Source: UBA1930 sp943368475
GTDB lineage: Bacteria > Bacteroidota > Bacteroidia > Chitinophagales > Chitinophagaceae
Direction of reading: 5' to 3'
DNA length: 64,000 bases
NCBI GenBank assembly: GCA_943368475.1
Contig: CALRLF020000005.1
Coordinates: forward strand, 1 to 64,000
A program made the position numbers and the translations under genes. The notes beneath the pieces were generated by a model. It had not been told where the DNA came from. It ran no database searches and was given only the letters and a program-made list of their open reading frames with translations. Shown here one piece after another: positions 53,539 through 62,748 of this stretch (positions within the stretch are counted from its first letter, which is position 1; each line of letters starts with the position of its first letter).

Positions 53539-56500
53539 ATGCAACTGAAAGGTTTAGTTCGTTTTTTTGCGATTGCACTTATTTTAATCTGCTTGTATCA
53601 ATTATCTTTTACATGGATTGTTCGCAGCCATGAAAGTACTATGGAAGCTAAAGCTGATAAATGGATGAAAGATAATTATCCATCAGCCGAACAAAAATAT
53701 GCCGGCAATGCCGAAGCAAAAGCTTTATACGAAGACACATTAAAGCAAATTAAAAAAACACGTTTACAACGTTTATTAGACAGTACCAAGGAAAGTAAAA
53801 TTGGTCCTTTAGGATTGGTTTCTTATCAAAGTGCAAAAAACCAAGAACTCTTACTGGGCTTGGATTTGCAAGGAGGTATGAGTGTTACAATGGAAGTTGG
53901 TTTAGCCGATTTAATTAAATCTTTGGCTAACTACTCTAAAGACCCTCAGCTTATAAAACCCTTAGATGAAGCTGTTAAACGAAAAGCAAATAGCGGTACT
54001 GATTTAGTTACTCTTTTTGCTGAAGAATTTAAAAAAGCAAATCCTGCTGGTAAACTGGCTCCTTACTTTGCATCACGAAGTAATGGCAAAATAAAATTCG
54101 ATGCCGATGATGCTAAAGTAATCGCTTACTTAAGAGAGCAATCGGATGTAGCTTTTGAAAACACCTATCGTATTTTACGTACACGTATCGATAAGTTTGG
54201 TGTATCGTCTCCTAACATCAATAAAAATCCTGCAAAAGGAATTATCACCATTGAATTAGCTGGTGCAAACGATCCAGAAAGAGTTCGTAAATATTTACAA
54301 TCTACTGCCAACCTTCAGTTTTTCGAAGTATATACTTTAGAAAGCCCAGAATTAGGTAAAGGTTTAGAAGCTGCTGATAAAACTATACAAGATTATTTAA
54401 ATGGCGTTAAAGCTTTAGATACTACTGTTAAAAAAGATACTACTAAAAATACTGTTGTAGCAAAAGTTGGAGATAGCACTAAAACCAGAAAAATATCTGA
54501 CTTAGACACCAATAAATCTACTGCGGCTAACGATACAAGCAAAAACAAAAAGAATGCTAATCCCATTCGTTCACTGTTTACAGGTGGAGGGGAGCATCAG
54601 CCTTACCAAAACTCAAAAGGTGGCTATACTTACCCAGCAGCTTTAGCCTATGTTGCAACAAAAGATACAGGTTTATTAAACCAGTATTTAGCAATGGATA
54701 TGGTGAAAAATAAGTTCCCTGCGAACTTGGTTTTCATGTATGGTAAAGCAGAAGACGAAAAAGGGAAAGCATCTAATAACAAGCTAAATCTTTATGCAAT
54801 TAAAACATTGGATAATGGTCAGGCTAAATTAGAAGGTGAACACGTTGCAGAAGCAAGACCTGACTACGAAGGCAGCAAAGTTGTTATTCGTATGAACATG
54901 GATAAAGAAGGAACAAAATTATGGGGCGATTTAACCACTAAAAATGTTGGAAAACCAGTAGCCGTAGTATTAGATAATTTTGTATACTCTGCTCCAAATG
55001 TAAACGAACCTATTACAACGGGTAGTTCTCAAATTTCTGGTAACTATACCATTAAAGAAGCAACTGAATTATCTGAAATTTTACAAACAGGTAAACTACC
55101 TGCTCCTGCAAAAATTGTACAAGAGCAAGTGATTGGTGCAACTCTAGGAGAAGATGCAGTTTCTGGCGGAAGAAATAGTTTCTTAATTTCTTTCTTAGTG
55201 ATATTCGTTTTAATGTTGGTTTACTACAACACAGGTGGTTGGGTAGCTAATATTGCTTTAGTATTAAACATTTTATTTACTGTAGGTATTTTGGCTGCAA
55301 TGGGCTTCACTTTAACAGCAGCCGGTATTGCTGGTTTAGTATTAACCATTGGTATGGCCGTAGATACCAACGTAATTATATTCGAACGTATTAAAGAAGA
55401 ATTAACAAAAGGAAAAAGCTACGCAGTTGCGGTGAACGATGGTTACAAACGTTCTCTTGCTCCTGTATTAGATGCCCACGTTACTTCATTTTTAACGGCT
55501 GCTATATTGTTTACTTTTGGCTTAGGTCCTATCTTAGGATTTGCTACAACGCAAATGTTGGGTATTGCACTAAGCTTATTCTGCGGAATTTTAGTATCTC
55601 GTTTAATTACAGATATTTACGCCAATCAAAAATCGGGTAAGCACTTTGAATATTTTACTTCATTATCACGCAAAATATTTAAACATGCATCTTATAAATT
55701 TATTGAATATAGAAAAGTAGCTTATGCAATATCTTTTGTGGTATTGTTATTAGGTATTGCTTCTTTCTTCAATGGTTTTGATGAAGGTGTTGAATTTGCT
55801 GGTGGACGTAGCTATGTTGTTCGTTTTGATAAGCCAGTAAGTGCTGATGCTTTGAGAGATGAATTGAAAACTGTTTTTGGAGGCGAAACTCCTATTATTA
55901 AAACTGTTGGTAGCAACAATCAATTAGATATTACCACGTCTTATAAAATTCATGAAACAGGTAATAAAGTAGACTCTTTAGTAGAAAAGACTTTATTCAG
56001 TGGTTTAAAAAATTACTTACCTGCTGGCTTAACTTATATTGAGTTCGATACAAAGTATAAACAAAGCTCTCAAACAGTTTTACCAACAATTTCAGACGAA
56101 TTGAAATCTGGTGCATTTAAAGCAGCCATCATTGCAATGCTAATGATTTGCTTGTACATCTTTATTCGTTTTAGAGATTGGAGATACTCAGTTGGTACCA
56201 TCGTTGCACTATTACACGACGTATTGGTTACATTGGCTGTATTCTCATTTGCAAGAAAATTAGTTCCATTCCCATTAGAAATAGATCAACACTTTATTGC
56301 AGCTGTGCTTACTGTAATTGGTTTCTCTATGAATGATACTGTAATCGTTTATGATAGAATTCGTGAGGATAGTAAATTGTACCCAAGCTTAGGTAAAGAG
56401 CAAATTATTAATACTGCAATTAACCAAACATTGAGCCGTACAATCATGACTTCATTAACGGTATTCTTAACCATTTTAATCTTATTCATCTTTGGTGGTG

Positions 56501-56637
56501 AGGTTACAAGAGGTTTCGCATTTGCAATGCTAATTGGGGTTATTACTGGTACGTATTCTTCAATTTTTGTAGCAGCTCCTATTTTAGTTGATTTTGCAAA
56601 AGGCAAACCATTAGGAAAAACTGAAATCAAAAAGTAA
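53539..56637 (+). CDS. secDF: Fused protein-export membrane protein SecD-SecF
   Basis: Uses the proton gradient to help pull exported proteins through SecYEG. The start chosen is MQLKGLVRFFAIAL, 36 bases after the first in-frame ATG, because the promoter lies just before that earlier ATG and family members begin with this segment. The SecD half has a membrane helix near 8-26, LLGLDLQGGMSVTMEV near 105-120, a long periplasmic region and GMAVDTNVIIFERIKEEL near 612-629. The SecF half from about 725 has FAGGRSYVVRFDKPV near 754-768 and GFSMNDTVIVYDRIRED near 930-946. 1032 residues with twelve helices. The periplasmic loop (about 290-350) has a Lys/Thr/Asn-rich low-complexity stretch. Confidence 0.95.
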   Translation: MQLKGLVRFFAIALILICLYQLSFTWIVRSHESTMEAKADKWMKDNYPSAEQKYAGNAEAKALYEDTLKQIKKTRLQRLLDSTKESKIGPLGLVSYQSAKNQELLLGLDLQGGMSVTMEVGLADLIKSLANYSKDPQLIKPLDEAVKRKANSGTDLVTLFAEEFKKANPAGKLAPYFASRSNGKIKFDADDAKVIAYLREQSDVAFENTYRILRTRIDKFGVSSPNINKNPAKGIITIELAGANDPERVRKYLQSTANLQFFEVYTLESPELGKGLEAADKTIQDYLNGVKALDTTVKKDTTKNTVVAKVGDSTKTRKISDLDTNKSTAANDTSKNKKNANPIRSLFTGGGEHQPYQNSKGGYTYPAALAYVATKDTGLLNQYLAMDMVKNKFPANLVFMYGKAEDEKGKASNNKLNLYAIKTLDNGQAKLEGEHVAEARPDYEGSKVVIRMNMDKEGTKLWGDLTTKNVGKPVAVVLDNFVYSAPNVNEPITTGSSQISGNYTIKEATELSEILQTGKLPAPAKIVQEQVIGATLGEDAVSGGRNSFLISFLVIFVLMLVYYNTGGWVANIALVLNILFTVGILAAMGFTLTAAGIAGLVLTIGMAVDTNVIIFERIKEELTKGKSYAVAVNDGYKRSLAPVLDAHVTSFLTAAILFTFGLGPILGFATTQMLGIALSLFCGILVSRLITDIYANQKSGKHFEYFTSLSRKIFKHASYKFIEYRKVAYAISFVVLLLGIASFFNGFDEGVEFAGGRSYVVRFDKPVSADALRDELKTVFGGETPIIKTVGSNNQLDITTSYKIHETGNKVDSLVEKTLFSGLKNYLPAGLTYIEFDTKYKQSSQTVLPTISDELKSGAFKAAIIAMLMICLYIFIRFRDWRYSVGTIVALLHDVLVTLAVFSFARKLVPFPLEIDQHFIAAVLTVIGFSMNDTVIVYDRIREDSKLYPSLGKEQIINTAINQTLSRTIMTSLTVFLTILILFIFGGEVTRGFAFAMLIGVITGTYSSIFVAAPILVDFAKGKPLGKTEIKK

Positions 56638-56679
56638 GAGACACTTTAGTCGAAAAACTAAAATCTTAATGATAAAAAA

Positions 56680-56714
56680 CTAAAAAGAGCTTGTAATAAA
56701 CAAGCTCTTTTTAG
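56680..56714 (+). terminator. Rho-independent terminator after secDF
   Basis: CTAAAAAGAGCTTG pairs with CAAGCTCTTTTTAG around TAATAAA. Confidence 0.85.
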
Positions 56715-56820
56715 TTAGCAGTAATCGATAAAATCATTTAATAAAATTTATAAGAAAGAACGAAATCAGGTTTGTTCAATTAGTTTTTTTTCATTTACTT
56801 TGCCGCCTGCTAAAGCAGAT

Positions 56821-56894
56821 GACTCGGTAGCTCAGCTGGATAGAGCAACTGCCTTCTAAGCAGTAGGTCATTGGTTCGAATCCAATCCGGGTCA
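56821..56894 (+). tRNA. tRNA-Arg (UCU)
   Basis: Acceptor GACTCGG / CCGGGTC, D arm GCTCAGCTGGATAGAGC, anticodon stem ACTGC / GCAGT with loop CTTCTAA giving TCT, T arm TTGGTTCGAATCCAA, discriminator A. CCA is not encoded. A hairpin terminator follows at 56898-56933. Confidence 0.95.
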
Positions 56895-56897
56895 CAC

Positions 56898-56933
56898 AAA
56901 AAGGTTTCAGTTAAACACTGAAGCCTTTTTTAT
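56898..56933 (+). terminator. Terminator after tRNA-Arg
   Basis: AAAAGGTTTCAGT pairs with ACTGAAGCCTTTT (one G-T pair) and a T run follows. Confidence 0.8.
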
Positions 56934-57015
56934 TTAAAGCTTTTTGCACTCTCATTCTCTGGCGTGTCCGCTTTTCACTTCTTCTCTATTTGTTGTCAAC
57001 CTCTTGCTAGTCTAT

Positions 57016-57171
57016 CTACGCTTTGGTTGGAACTATTTTATTTATTGTAACTGATAGCCAACCTTCGCCAACATCGTTTAAATCAACTGCCATTGATGGT
57101 TTAGTAGATTGAATAGATTTTAGAAGTTGTTACGCATCAGCAATATCAGTAAGTCTCTCATTTGCCCAATG
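57016..57171 (-). pseudogene. Possible gene remnant
   Basis: Minus-strand translation gives HWANERLTDIADA, a stop at 57130-57132, then QLLKSIQSTKPSMAVDL and NDVGEGWLSVTINKIVPTK before another stop. The composition looks protein-like, but no start and no family are recognised. It could be chance. Confidence 0.3.
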
Positions 57172-57181
57172 TTTATAAATA

Positions 57182-57206
57182 AAAAAACCGCCTGATGGCG
57201 GTTCTC
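57182..57206 (-). terminator. Terminator of the deoxynucleoside kinase gene
   Basis: ACCGCC-TGAT-GGCGGT hairpin; on the minus strand it is followed by seven T residues. Confidence 0.85.
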
Positions 57207-57226
57207 AAAATTTAAAAAAAAATCAT

Positions 57227-57862
57227 TTAGAATAATCCAAATAAAGTACCATCTACCTTGCTGATTATTTCTCCCAAATGTTCTTCATTTTCACCAAACT
57301 TATTCTTATCGCAATCAATGATTAACAATGGCCCTTCTTTATAACTGTCAATCCATTTATTGTACAATTCATTTAGTTTTTTCAAATAATCCAATCGAAT
57401 ATTCTCTTCATATTCACGACCACGTTTTTGGATTTGACCCACCAAAGTTGGCACACTGGCTTTCAAATAAATTAATAAATCTGGCGGTTGAACCATGGTT
57501 TTCAAGGTTTGAAAAAACTTATAGTAGTTCTCAAAATCCCTTTTACTCATCAAGCCCATATCATGCAGGTTCGGGGCAAAAATATTGGCATCCTCATAAA
57601 TCGTTCTATCCTGTATAATGGTTTCTGTACCTCTATGAATATCCAATAATTGATTTAAACGGCTGTTCAAAAAATAAATTTGCAAGTTGAAACTCCAACG
57701 TGGCATGTCCTCATAAAAGTCCATTAAATATGGATTATGATCCACATCTTCAAACTGTGGAATCCAACGGTAATGCTTGCTCAGCATTTCGGTTAAAGTA
57801 GTTTTTCCGGCTCCAATATTTCCGGCAACAGCAACGTGTTTTGGTTTTTTAGCTTTGGCCAT
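57227..57862 (-). CDS. Deoxynucleoside kinase
   Basis: Salvage phosphorylation of deoxynucleosides. The P-loop GNIGAGKTT is at 14-22, the catalytic block with Glu near 38 (QFEDVDHNPYL at 36-46), the ERS-like motif IQDRTIYED near 84-92 (DR(T/S) type) and the lid RGREYEENI near 148-156. 211 residues, as expected for the dAdo/dGuo kinase class. It may accept dA, dG or dC. Together with Dcd and Udp elsewhere in the window it belongs to nucleotide salvage. It lies 129 bases downstream of trpS on the same strand. Confidence 0.9.
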   Translation of the reverse strand: MAKAKKPKHVAVAGNIGAGKTTLTEMLSKHYRWIPQFEDVDHNPYLMDFYEDMPRWSFNLQIYFLNSRLNQLLDIHRGTETIIQDRTIYEDANIFAPNLHDMGLMSKRDFENYYKFFQTLKTMVQPPDLLIYLKASVPTLVGQIQKRGREYEENIRLDYLKKLNELYNKWIDSYKEGPLLIIDCDKNKFGENEEHLGEIISKVDGTLFGLF

Positions 57863-57991
57863 GAGGTTTATTATTCAAAATTTCAGTGTTTAAATCGTTT
57901 AATTCAATTGCTTAAACTAAAAAATTTCCGAACGGTGAAAGTAGGGTTTATCGGTAAAAAAGCAACAAAACATTTAATCAACTTTTCAACC

Positions 57992-58996
57992 TTAGCCCAA
58001 TACAGCTTTTCTAACCAAATTTATCGTCTTACTGGCACTTTCTCTAGCCTTTTCAGCTCCTTGTTTTATAATGCTTTCCAATAATTCGTGGTTACTTTGC
58101 AAGTCAGCTGCTTTTTCTCTAATAGGTTTAATAAAGCTAACCATATCTTCTGCCAACTGCTTTTTCATATCACCATAACGTATCACTACATTGCCTGCAC
58201 TACTATTGTTAAAATCAGTTTCAAATTTTTCAACTGTATCAGCCGTACTCACAATTCTCATTAGTGTAAACAAGTTCTCAATATAGTCAGGCTTTACACT
58301 GTTAGGTTCTGCAGGACCGCTATCGGTTTTTGCTTTCATTATTTTTTTACGAACAATATCATCTTCATCTGCCAAATACAAGGTAGCCAATTGATTTTCA
58401 CTCTTGCTCATTTTACCATTACCGTCTAAGCTTAAAATTTTGGTTAATTCACCACCATAATTAAACCCATACGGCAACGGAAAAACTTCGCCATAACGGT
58501 AATTAAAACGTTCAGCAAAATTTCTGGCCATTTCCATATGTTGCTCCTGATCTTTACCCACAGGCACTTTCACAGCTCTGTGAATTAGTATATCTGCTGC
58601 CTGCAAAACGGGATACGTCAGCAATCCAGCATTTACATTATCTGGATTTAAGCGTACTTTTTCTTTAAACGTTACTGTTTTTTCCAATTCCCCTTTATAC
58701 GCCATCATATTTAAAAACAAATACAATTCTGCAATTTCAGGCACATCACTTTGCACATATAAAGAAACCTTGTTGGGGTCTAAACCACAAGCAATATTTT
58801 CAGCAACAACTCTAAGTACCGACTCTTTTAAAGTTTTAGTATCAGGATGTGTAGTTAATGCATGCCAGTTGGCAACAAAAAAATAACAATCAAATTCGTC
58901 TTGCATACGAACATAATTACGCATTGCACCAAAATAATTTCCAAGGTGCAAAAATCCTGTGGGCCTAATGCCACTTAATACAACCTCTTTTGCCAT
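57992..58996 (-). CDS. trpS: Tryptophanyl-tRNA synthetase
   Basis: Class I synthetase charging tRNA-Trp. The HIGH-like motif reads PTGFLHLGNYFGA near 12-24 and the KMSKS loop GKMSKSENQL near 195-204. MMAYKGELEKTVTFKEK near 97-113 and GKDQEQHME near 147-155 are TrpRS-specific. 334 residues, standard for the bacterial enzyme. No T-box or trp leader was noticed upstream. Confidence 0.95.
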   Translation of the reverse strand: MAKEVVLSGIRPTGFLHLGNYFGAMRNYVRMQDEFDCYFFVANWHALTTHPDTKTLKESVLRVVAENIACGLDPNKVSLYVQSDVPEIAELYLFLNMMAYKGELEKTVTFKEKVRLNPDNVNAGLLTYPVLQAADILIHRAVKVPVGKDQEQHMEMARNFAERFNYRYGEVFPLPYGFNYGGELTKILSLDGNGKMSKSENQLATLYLADEDDIVRKKIMKAKTDSGPAEPNSVKPDYIENLFTLMRIVSTADTVEKFETDFNNSSAGNVVIRYGDMKKQLAEDMVSFIKPIREKAADLQSNHELLESIIKQGAEKARESASKTINLVRKAVLG

Positions 58997-59028
58997 AGGC
59001 GGCGAAGATAATTAGGTTTTAGTTTCCT

Positions 59029-59084
59029 CATTTTTAGATTTTTGATTTTTAGTTTTTAGGCTTTCAATCTTTAGTTTTTTATAA
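59029..59084. repeat. TTTTTAGATTTTTGA phrase repeat
   Basis: Units ATTTTTAG, ATTTTTG, AGTTTTTAGG and CAATCTTTAG are repeated imperfectly upstream of trpS. Confidence 0.45.
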
Positions 59085-59146
59085 TTCAGTCTTGGGGCTT
59101 TCAGCAACACTTAAATCCCAACTGTAGTTCTGGCTTTCCCTACAAT

Positions 59147-59165
59147 CCCCCGAAATAATCGGGGG
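59147..59165. repeat. CCCCCGA...TCGGGGG hairpin
   Basis: A perfect 7-base GC-rich stem in an AT-rich spacer, without a T tract. Similar CCCGA..TCGGG hairpins are scattered in Bacteroidota genomes (recollection). Confidence 0.5.
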
Positions 59166-59314
59166 TATTTTCGTTCAATCCAGCAGCCATTTATCTACAT
59201 CAACTATTCCAAACATGCGTTTGTACAATTAAAAACCTATTTCAACATTAAATTTCATCAACAGTAAAAACAATCACCATAGTTCTTTGTTATTTTCATA
59301 CAAATTATTGAATT

Positions 59315-59806
59315 ATGGCTCAACCTTCATTTGAATTAGTAACTGCATTAAGAGAAACAGCAACTCGTTTAAAAAATGGTGCCTACTATGCTTGGGGCAA
59401 TCATGGTGGTTGCAATTGTGGTAATTTATTACAGGTAGTAACCCAACTAACTAAAGAAGAAATTTTACAGTATGCACACAGTGGTATTGGCGAATGGACA
59501 GAATTGGCCGAAGAGTATTGTGGTATAACAAATGCTCCAATTAGTTTATTGCTTAAAAAACTACAAGAATTGGGCTTAACCCCTACCGATATTCATAATT
59601 TAGAATACTTAGAAGACCGTGAAGTTTTAAATAATCTACCCGGTGGTTTCAAATGGTTAAAAAAGAATCTTCGAGAAGATGTAGTTGTGTACTTTGAAAC
59701 CTATGCAAATTTGTTAGAAGAAAAATTAATCGACCAAATTCAAATTCCGGCAACATTATTTGCTACCAATAATTCTATTGTTAAAGAATTGGTAGAAGTT
59801 GAATAA
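59315..59806 (+). CDS. Conserved hypothetical protein
   Basis: 163 residues, cytoplasmic, with no signal and no membrane helix. A cysteine cluster GGCNCGN near 31-37 and a further Cys in EEYCGIT near 66-72 might bind a metal. The rest is predicted helical. Homologues of this length appear to be conserved in Bacteroidota (recollection), but no function is known to me. It converges on the ClC gene. Confidence 0.65.
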   Translation: MAQPSFELVTALRETATRLKNGAYYAWGNHGGCNCGNLLQVVTQLTKEEILQYAHSGIGEWTELAEEYCGITNAPISLLLKKLQELGLTPTDIHNLEYLEDREVLNNLPGGFKWLKKNLREDVVVYFETYANLLEEKLIDQIQIPATLFATNNSIVKELVEVE

Positions 59807-59812
59807 TAAATG

Positions 59813-61150
59813 CTATTTATCAATGTATTTACCCCTAATGCGTTTCAGTATATCTTTAATTAAATCCGTTCCCTTTGTTTTAGAAACACCTAAACGTTGT
59901 GTATCGTAAATACCTGTATAGCCACTACAATAATAGGCTACAAAACAGGCTACAGCATAATATAAAATATAATCTCCCCCAAACAATTCAACGCCCATTA
60001 TGCTGCAAGCAATGGGCGTATTTGTTGCAGCTGCAAACACTGCAATAAAACCAAGAGCAGCAAATAAATCTACTGGAGCACCCAACATTACTGCAATAGT
60101 ATTTCCTAAGGTTGCCCCAATAAAAAAGAGTGGGGTAACTTCTCCTCCTTTAAAGCCCATACCTAAGGTTATAACTGTAAGGAGTAGTTTCCAAAACCAA
60201 CTCCAGTAAGTTGCACCACCTATAGTAAAAGCAGATATGATAGAAACGCCATTAGATTTTGAGGCATGTACACCCAAACCAATATAATCAGTTGTATGAA
60301 GCAGGTAACACAATGCAATGATTACAACTCCACCAATAGCTGGAATTAACCAAGCTTTTTTTATATACTTTACACTACAATTTTTTATGGTGTTTTGTAA
60401 TGCTGAAAACAAATAACCTACCAATCCAAAACAAATTCCGGCAAGTACTACCTTAAGCAACAATATAACATCAACATGCAAGAAAGAAAAGAAAAGTGTT
60501 TCAACTTGTTTATAATTCACAACATAAATAGTATGTTTAATTCCCCATGCAGTGCAAGTAACATCTGCTAAAATACTGGCCATTAAACAGGGTAACAAAG
60601 CATTGTAATGAATAGTACCTATGGCTATAACCTCCAATGCAAAAATTGCTCCTGTAACAGGTGTTCCAAATACAGCACCAAAACCAGCAGCAATACCAGC
60701 CATTAATAAAATACGTGTATCTGCTTTTTCTAATTTTAACCAGCGTGCCAACAATGCAGCCATACTTCCACCCATTTGTACAGCAGTTCCTTCTCTTCCA
60801 GCTGAGCCACCAAATAAATGCGTTATCAGTGTAGTTATTAAAACCAAAGGCGTCATTCTTGCAGGTACACCACTACCAGGTTCATGAATTTCTTGTATAA
60901 TTAAATTATTACCAGCAGCGGCATTTTTACCTGCTATTTTGTATAAAAAATAAATTAATACACCAGCAATGGGAAGTAAAAAGAGTAACCATTCATTTTG
61001 ATGACGAATCTTGGTTACTAAATCTAATAACCATAAAAAGAGTGCAACCAAAGAACCCACCAATATCGAAATTGGCAATACCAATAAAAACCACTTTAAT
61101 AAAAATTGTACAATTGAAACTTGCTCGAATGAGTTTTTTAACTTAAGCAT
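59813..61150 (-). CDS. ClC family chloride/fluoride channel or antiporter
   Basis: 445 residues with about ten or more membrane helices. Anion-path motifs are GSGVP at 92-96, GREGT at 118-122 with gating Glu120, and GGEVTPLFFIGATLGN near 329-344. The GREGT form differs from the common GREGP, and the helix after it (AVQMGGS) is otherwise canonical. A fluoride-exporting ClC is one reading; ordinary chloride/proton exchange is the other. No fluoride riboswitch was recognised in the 173 bases upstream. A single gene. Confidence 0.85.
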   Translation of the reverse strand: MLKLKNSFEQVSIVQFLLKWFLLVLPISILVGSLVALFLWLLDLVTKIRHQNEWLLFLLPIAGVLIYFLYKIAGKNAAAGNNLIIQEIHEPGSGVPARMTPLVLITTLITHLFGGSAGREGTAVQMGGSMAALLARWLKLEKADTRILLMAGIAAGFGAVFGTPVTGAIFALEVIAIGTIHYNALLPCLMASILADVTCTAWGIKHTIYVVNYKQVETLFFSFLHVDVILLLKVVLAGICFGLVGYLFSALQNTIKNCSVKYIKKAWLIPAIGGVVIIALCYLLHTTDYIGLGVHASKSNGVSIISAFTIGGATYWSWFWKLLLTVITLGMGFKGGEVTPLFFIGATLGNTIAVMLGAPVDLFAALGFIAVFAAATNTPIACSIMGVELFGGDYILYYAVACFVAYYCSGYTGIYDTQRLGVSKTKGTDLIKDILKRIRGKYIDK

Positions 61151-61323
61151 ATCCTACAAATATTTACAGACGAAAATTGCCGTTTCTTATAAAGCAACTA
61201 TTTGTAGGTGCCATTAGCTTTTAGATAACTAAAAACGGTTAATTAGGAAGACACCATTTCCTTAATGAAACGAATTTAAGTAAAAAGACAATCCGTTAGA
61301 AGATTGTCTTTTGGGAAGTAATG

Positions 61324-61397
61324 TCGGGTGAACTGGATTCGAACCAGCGACCTCTTGCACCCCATACAAGTATTCTACCGGGCTGAACTACCACCCG
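61324..61397 (-). tRNA. tRNA-Pro (GGG)
   Basis: Minus strand: acceptor CGGGTGG / TCACCCG, D arm TAGTTCAGCCCGGTAGAA, anticodon stem CTTGT / GCAAG with loop ATGGGGT giving GGG, T arm GCTGGTTCGAATCCAGT, discriminator A. CCA is not encoded. Confidence 0.93.
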
Positions 61398-61481
61398 AGC
61401 CTAAACTTTCGTTTATTGGGCTGCAAATATAAGATCAAAAGAAATTTTACAAGTATATTGCACGAAATTTTTACCTAGCAT

Positions 61482-62744
61482 ATGAAGGTTCTTTTTAGGA
61501 AGGTTTTAATTGCAGATGTCAACAGCCCTTATAACGGAATGGTTAAAGATATTCTCATCAATAACCAACATATTGAAGCTATTGCAAACGATATAAATGA
61601 ACAAGCTGATACGGTTGTTGAAGAAGCCAATACAATTATTTCGAATGGTTGGGTAGATTGCTTTGCTCATTTTTGTGACCCCGGTTTCGAGTACAGAGAA
61701 ACCTTAGAAACAGGGGCATCTGCTGCTGTAGCTGGTGGTTTTACACAGGTTTTTGTATTGCCCAATACCAACCCAGTTTTACACAGTAAATCTCAAGTGG
61801 AGTATGTTGCTCAAAAAACAAAATCACTTCCACTAAATATTCACCCTTTAGGAGCTATTACAAAAAATATTGAAGGCAAAGATTTGGCCGAAATGTATGA
61901 TATGCAGGCAAGTGGAGCCATTGCATTTAGCGATGGATTGCAACCTGTACAAACACCTGGCTTATTACTTAAAGCTTTGCAATATGTAAAAGCATTTGAT
62001 GGTGTTGTTATACAAATGCCCATTGATAAATCGATAGGTGCAAATGGACTAATGAATGAAGGAATTACTTCAACACAATTGGGTTTACCCGGCATACCAG
62101 CAATTGCAGAAGAAATAATGGTTAAACGTGATATAGATTTATTGAGATACACCCAAAGTAAACTACACATAACAGGTATTAGCACTGCCAATACTTTGGC
62201 ATTTATTAAAGCTGCTAAAGCTGAAGGCTTGCAAATAAGTTGTAGCGTTACTCCTTACCACTTATTTTTTTGTGATGAGGATTTAAACGATTACAATACC
62301 CATTTAAAAGTGAACCCTCCTTTACGTTCTAAGGCAGATATGCTAGCACTAAGAGCAGGAATTGAAGATGGTACGATTGATTGTATAGCTACACACCATA
62401 TTCCTCAAAACTGGGATAGTAAAGTGTGTGAATTTGAATATGCCAAAAATGGTATGATTGGTTTACAAACAGCTTTTGCAATACTGAATGAAGCTATGCC
62501 CACATTGAACAATGCTACGCTTGCAAATATTTTAAGTAACAATGCTGCTAAAATATTTGCTTTACCAACAACCAGTATTACAGAGGGCTCCATTGCCAAC
62601 TGCACCCTTTTTACAAAAGAGCAACATACATTGGTGGTTAAGGAAAACAATAAAAGCAAATCGTTTAATACACCATTCGCTAACCAAACACTGAAAGGAA
62701 AAGTAATTGGCGTATTTACAAAAGGAAGTTTACATTTAAACTAA
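61482..62744 (+). CDS. pyrC: Dihydroorotase-like amidohydrolase, probably catalytically degenerate
   Basis: Fold and length (420 residues) match class I dihydroorotase of pyrimidine synthesis. However, the active-site residues have largely gone: the DxHxH motif reads D59-C-F-A-H63, the following Arg is Cys65, the metal His of the 'HAE' strand is replaced (QMPIDK near 178-183), the HxST histidine is Gly232 (LHITGISTA), and the IATDHAP aspartate is His305 (IATHHIP). Asp151 (AFSDG) and the substrate-binding NPPLR near 278-282 remain. It resembles the inactive PyrC' proteins that support aspartate transcarbamoylase assembly in other bacteria. pyrB is not nearby. An operon with a DUF4199 gene and a glycosyltransferase follows. 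Confidence 0.85.
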   Translation: MKVLFRKVLIADVNSPYNGMVKDILINNQHIEAIANDINEQADTVVEEANTIISNGWVDCFAHFCDPGFEYRETLETGASAAVAGGFTQVFVLPNTNPVLHSKSQVEYVAQKTKSLPLNIHPLGAITKNIEGKDLAEMYDMQASGAIAFSDGLQPVQTPGLLLKALQYVKAFDGVVIQMPIDKSIGANGLMNEGITSTQLGLPGIPAIAEEIMVKRDIDLLRYTQSKLHITGISTANTLAFIKAAKAEGLQISCSVTPYHLFFCDEDLNDYNTHLKVNPPLRSKADMLALRAGIEDGTIDCIATHHIPQNWDSKVCEFEYAKNGMIGLQTAFAILNEAMPTLNNATLANILSNNAAKIFALPTTSITEGSIANCTLFTKEQHTLVVKENNKSKSFNTPFANQTLKGKVIGVFTKGSLHLN

Positions 62745-62748
62745 AAAC

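Larger units (their letters stand above)
56895..57226. other. Spacer between tRNA-Arg and the deoxynucleoside kinase
   Basis: 332 bases: terminator, then a stretch with weak coding character on the minus strand (57016-57171, interrupted by stops), then the kinase terminator at 57182-57206. No intact gene is seen. Confidence 0.5.
58997..59314. other. Divergent spacer trpS to hypothetical gene
   Basis: 318 bases without a gene. It holds a TTTTTAGATTTTTGATTTTTAG phrase repeat (59029-59084) and a perfect hairpin CCCCCGA-AATAA-TCGGGGG (59147-59165). Confidence 0.5.

Noticed and set aside
59813..61323. Fluoride riboswitch upstream of the ClC gene
   Set aside because: No matching conserved structure could be found in the 173-base spacer, which also borders tRNA-Pro.
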